From assembly GCA_028701555.1 (NCBI GenBank), contig JAQVQN010000128.1, positions 1 to 6,915 on the forward strand: 6,915 bases of DNA. The letters are read 5' to 3'. The position numbers and the translations under genes were made by a program. Within the stretch, counting starts at the first letter, position 1, and every line of letters begins with the position of its first letter. Source of the stretch: Kiritimatiellia bacterium (lineage in GTDB: Bacteria; Verrucomicrobiota; Kiritimatiellia; RFP12; UBA1067). The notes under the pieces are model-generated. The model was given only the letters and a program-made list of their open reading frames with translations, searched no databases and was not told where the DNA came from. Shown here in pieces: positions 5,871 to 6,915 of the stretch.

Positions 5871-6672
5871 AGTCGTCGACATCGGGTTCTGGTCGCTGAC
5901 AGCAGCATACCTAATGCTGATTGTGCCGCTATCGATCCTGTTTTATATGCGTGTGCCGATTATAAAAGAAACCTGCTGGTCGTTATTGCGCATGACGCTG
6001 CAGTTGCTGTTCGTGGGCTTCTATCTGCAAGTCGTTTTCCGCCTTAACAATCTCTGGCTGAACATGGGCTGGTTATTGGCCATGGTCGGCGTGGCCGATG
6101 TTTCGATATTACGCGGTTGCCATTTTGATTTGCGTCGTTTCGCTATGGCGATGTTCGTGGCGTTATTTGCAGGTACGCTCATTCCGCTCTTGGCTTTTAC
6201 AGGCGTTTTGATCGACAGGCCCAACCTGCTGGACGCCCAATACGTGATTCCGCTGGCTGGCATGGTGCTGGGTAATTGCTTGCGCGCCGACATCATCGGC
6301 TTGAAAAATTTTTACGAAGGTATTAAAAAAAGCGAAAAGGCCTACAATCAGAGCCTGGCTCAGGGCGCATCTCTGCGCGAGGCGTTGCATCCTTATTTCA
6401 GGGATGCGCTGCATGCCGCGTTGTTGCCGACAGTGGCCAGCATGGCCACGATTGGCCTGGTGTCCTTGCCAGGCATGATGACCGGCGTGATTCTGGGCGG
6501 CGCTGACCCGCTGACCGCCATCAAATACCAGATCGCGATCATGATCGCCATTTATACCGGCACAGCTCTGACGGTCTTTCTGGCCATCAGGCTCACAACC
6601 AATAATAGTTTCACGCATTATGGCTTGCTGGATCACGCTATTTTCAAAGGAAGAGCGAAAATAAGTGGATAG
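5863..6672 (+). CDS. fetB: UPF0014-family permease, FetB-like iron exporter membrane subunit
   Basis: The 269-residue inner-membrane protein pairs with the preceding ATPase. Hydrophobic segments lie near residues 9-28, 38-58, 64-83, 92-116, 127-140, 186-213 and 219-243. UPF0014 hallmarks are IPLAGMVLGN (129-138) and the block ALLPTVASMATIGLVSLPGM running on into TGVILGG and DPLTAIKYQI (186-224), close in pattern to E. coli FetB (YbbM, 259 residues). A cytoplasmic loop with charged residues (about 141-183) separates them. The start is ATG 5863, with AGAGGT five bases upstream; it overlaps the fetA stop in ATGAATGA, which implies coupled translation and 1:1 assembly. Exported metal is inferred from the family. 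Confidence 0.88.
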   Translation: MNEVVDIGFWSLTAAYLMLIVPLSILFYMRVPIIKETCWSLLRMTLQLLFVGFYLQVVFRLNNLWLNMGWLLAMVGVADVSILRGCHFDLRRFAMAMFVALFAGTLIPLLAFTGVLIDRPNLLDAQYVIPLAGMVLGNCLRADIIGLKNFYEGIKKSEKAYNQSLAQGASLREALHPYFRDALHAALLPTVASMATIGLVSLPGMMTGVILGGADPLTAIKYQIAIMIAIYTGTALTVFLAIRLTTNNSFTHYGLLDHAIFKGRAKISG

Positions 6673-6679
6673 CTTTTTT
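6634..6679 (+). terminator. Weak candidate terminator at the end of fetB
   Basis: TATTTTC (6639-6645) pairs perfectly with GAAAATA (6657-6663), and flanking CAC/GTG (6634-6636, 6665-6667) can extend the stem across a mismatch. Six T residues follow at 6674-6679. The stem is AU-rich, lies partly inside the coding sequence, and is separated from the T run by six bases, so confidence is low. Confidence 0.25.
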
Positions 6680-6691
6680 ACCCGCCAATCA

Positions 6692-6724
6692 CGCGCATGT
6701 GCGCGAATAGGCTGGATTTATTCG
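6692..6724 (+). repeat. Two overlapping inverted repeats between fetB and the next gene
   Basis: CGCGC-ATGT-GCGCG (6692-6705) is a perfect 5-bp GC stem with a 4-base loop. CGAATA (6704-6709) pairs with TATTCG (6719-6724) around nine bases. The two stems share two bases, so they compete. Neither is followed by a T run. They lie in the 107-base intergenic region ahead of the last gene and may be leader structures or operators. Confidence 0.35.
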
Positions 6725-6768
6725 TTAAATTCGAGCTATTAGCGGCCAGAAACTTGAAGTATTAAGCT

Positions 6769-6775
6769 AAGGAGG
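6769..6775 (+). promoter_or_regulatory. Strong ribosome-binding site for the last gene
   Basis: AAGGAGG ends four bases before the ATG at 6780. It is the strongest Shine-Dalgarno match before an accepted start in this window and fixes that start. No clear -35/-10 pair stands out between 6673 and 6768. Confidence 0.8.
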
Positions 6776-6779
6776 CTTT

Positions 6780-6915
6780 ATGAAAAAAGTGCGATTTTGG
6801 ATACTGACGCTGGCGTTGTGCTGCGCCTGCAACACCTTGAGAGCCGACAAACTCACGCAGATTTTCAAGGAGCCGCCCGCCTCGACCGAGCCTTACATGT
6901 ACTGGTACTGGCTGA
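6780..6915 (+). CDS. Secreted glycoside-hydrolase-like protein, N-terminal fragment (resembles GH106 alpha-L-rhamnosidases; runs off right edge)
   Basis: Forty-five codons are present. Residues 1-22 form a signal peptide: MKKVRF, a hydrophobic core ILTLALCCAC, then a likely signal peptidase site at TLRA before DKLTQ. Three cysteines lie in the core, but no canonical lipobox is seen, so a lipoprotein is less likely. The mature start (FKEPP, six residues, then YMYWYWL) resembles the opening of large GH106-type proteins, which commonly begin with F-x-x-PP and a W/Y-rich W-x-W-L segment. If so, it would be an exported hydrolase for rhamnose-containing polysaccharides. The catalytic region is outside the window, so the family is a short-motif inference. 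Confidence 0.5.
   Translation, partial: MKKVRFWILTLALCCACNTLRADKLTQIFKEPPASTEPYMYWYWL

Overview
The window carries a two-tRNA and glycosidase block on the minus strand, then a plus-strand series of housekeeping and transport genes, and is cut through a gene at each end. Gene content suggests the Planctomycetes-Verrucomicrobia-Kiritimatiellota group, most likely Verrucomicrobia or Kiritimatiellota. The pointers are an apparent ECF sigma factor of the kind expanded in these phyla, a secreted GHL10 (DUF187-like) glycosidase, and a C-terminal start resembling large GH106-type (alpha-L-rhamnosidase-like) proteins. This placement is an inference from family distribution, not a measurement.

Layout. 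Minus strand: the first about 33 codons of a probable ECF sigma factor (99 to 1) with its own promoter; tRNA-Leu(GAG) (371-288) with a promoter just upstream; a 642-residue secreted glycosidase (2435-507); tRNA-Phe(GAA) (2670-2595) with a good sigma-70-type promoter. A 184-base divergent intergenic region (2671-2854) holds the tRNA-Phe promoter and, facing right, a promoter for the plus-strand genes.

Plus strand: a phosphofructokinase of the clade that includes the plant ATP-PFKs (2855-4225), overlapping by four bases with the ribosome-assembly GTPase Era (4222-5151). After 50 bases come an ABC ATPase and a UPF0014-type permease (5202-5870 and 5863-6672), matching the FetA/FetB iron exporter pair. 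After a 107-base gap with small hairpins, a strong Shine-Dalgarno sequence opens a secreted protein that runs off the right edge.

The pieces describe a polysaccharide-degrading heterotroph: exported glycosidases at both ends of the window, a glycolytic kinase coupled to a translation-assembly GTPase, and a metal export system. No mobile element, CRISPR array or clearly novel multigene system is visible. The more unusual points are the pfk-era coupling, the ATP/PPi-hybrid active-site signature of the PFK, a possible 13-codon leader ORF before the glycosidase, and a glycosidase gene lodged between two tRNA genes.
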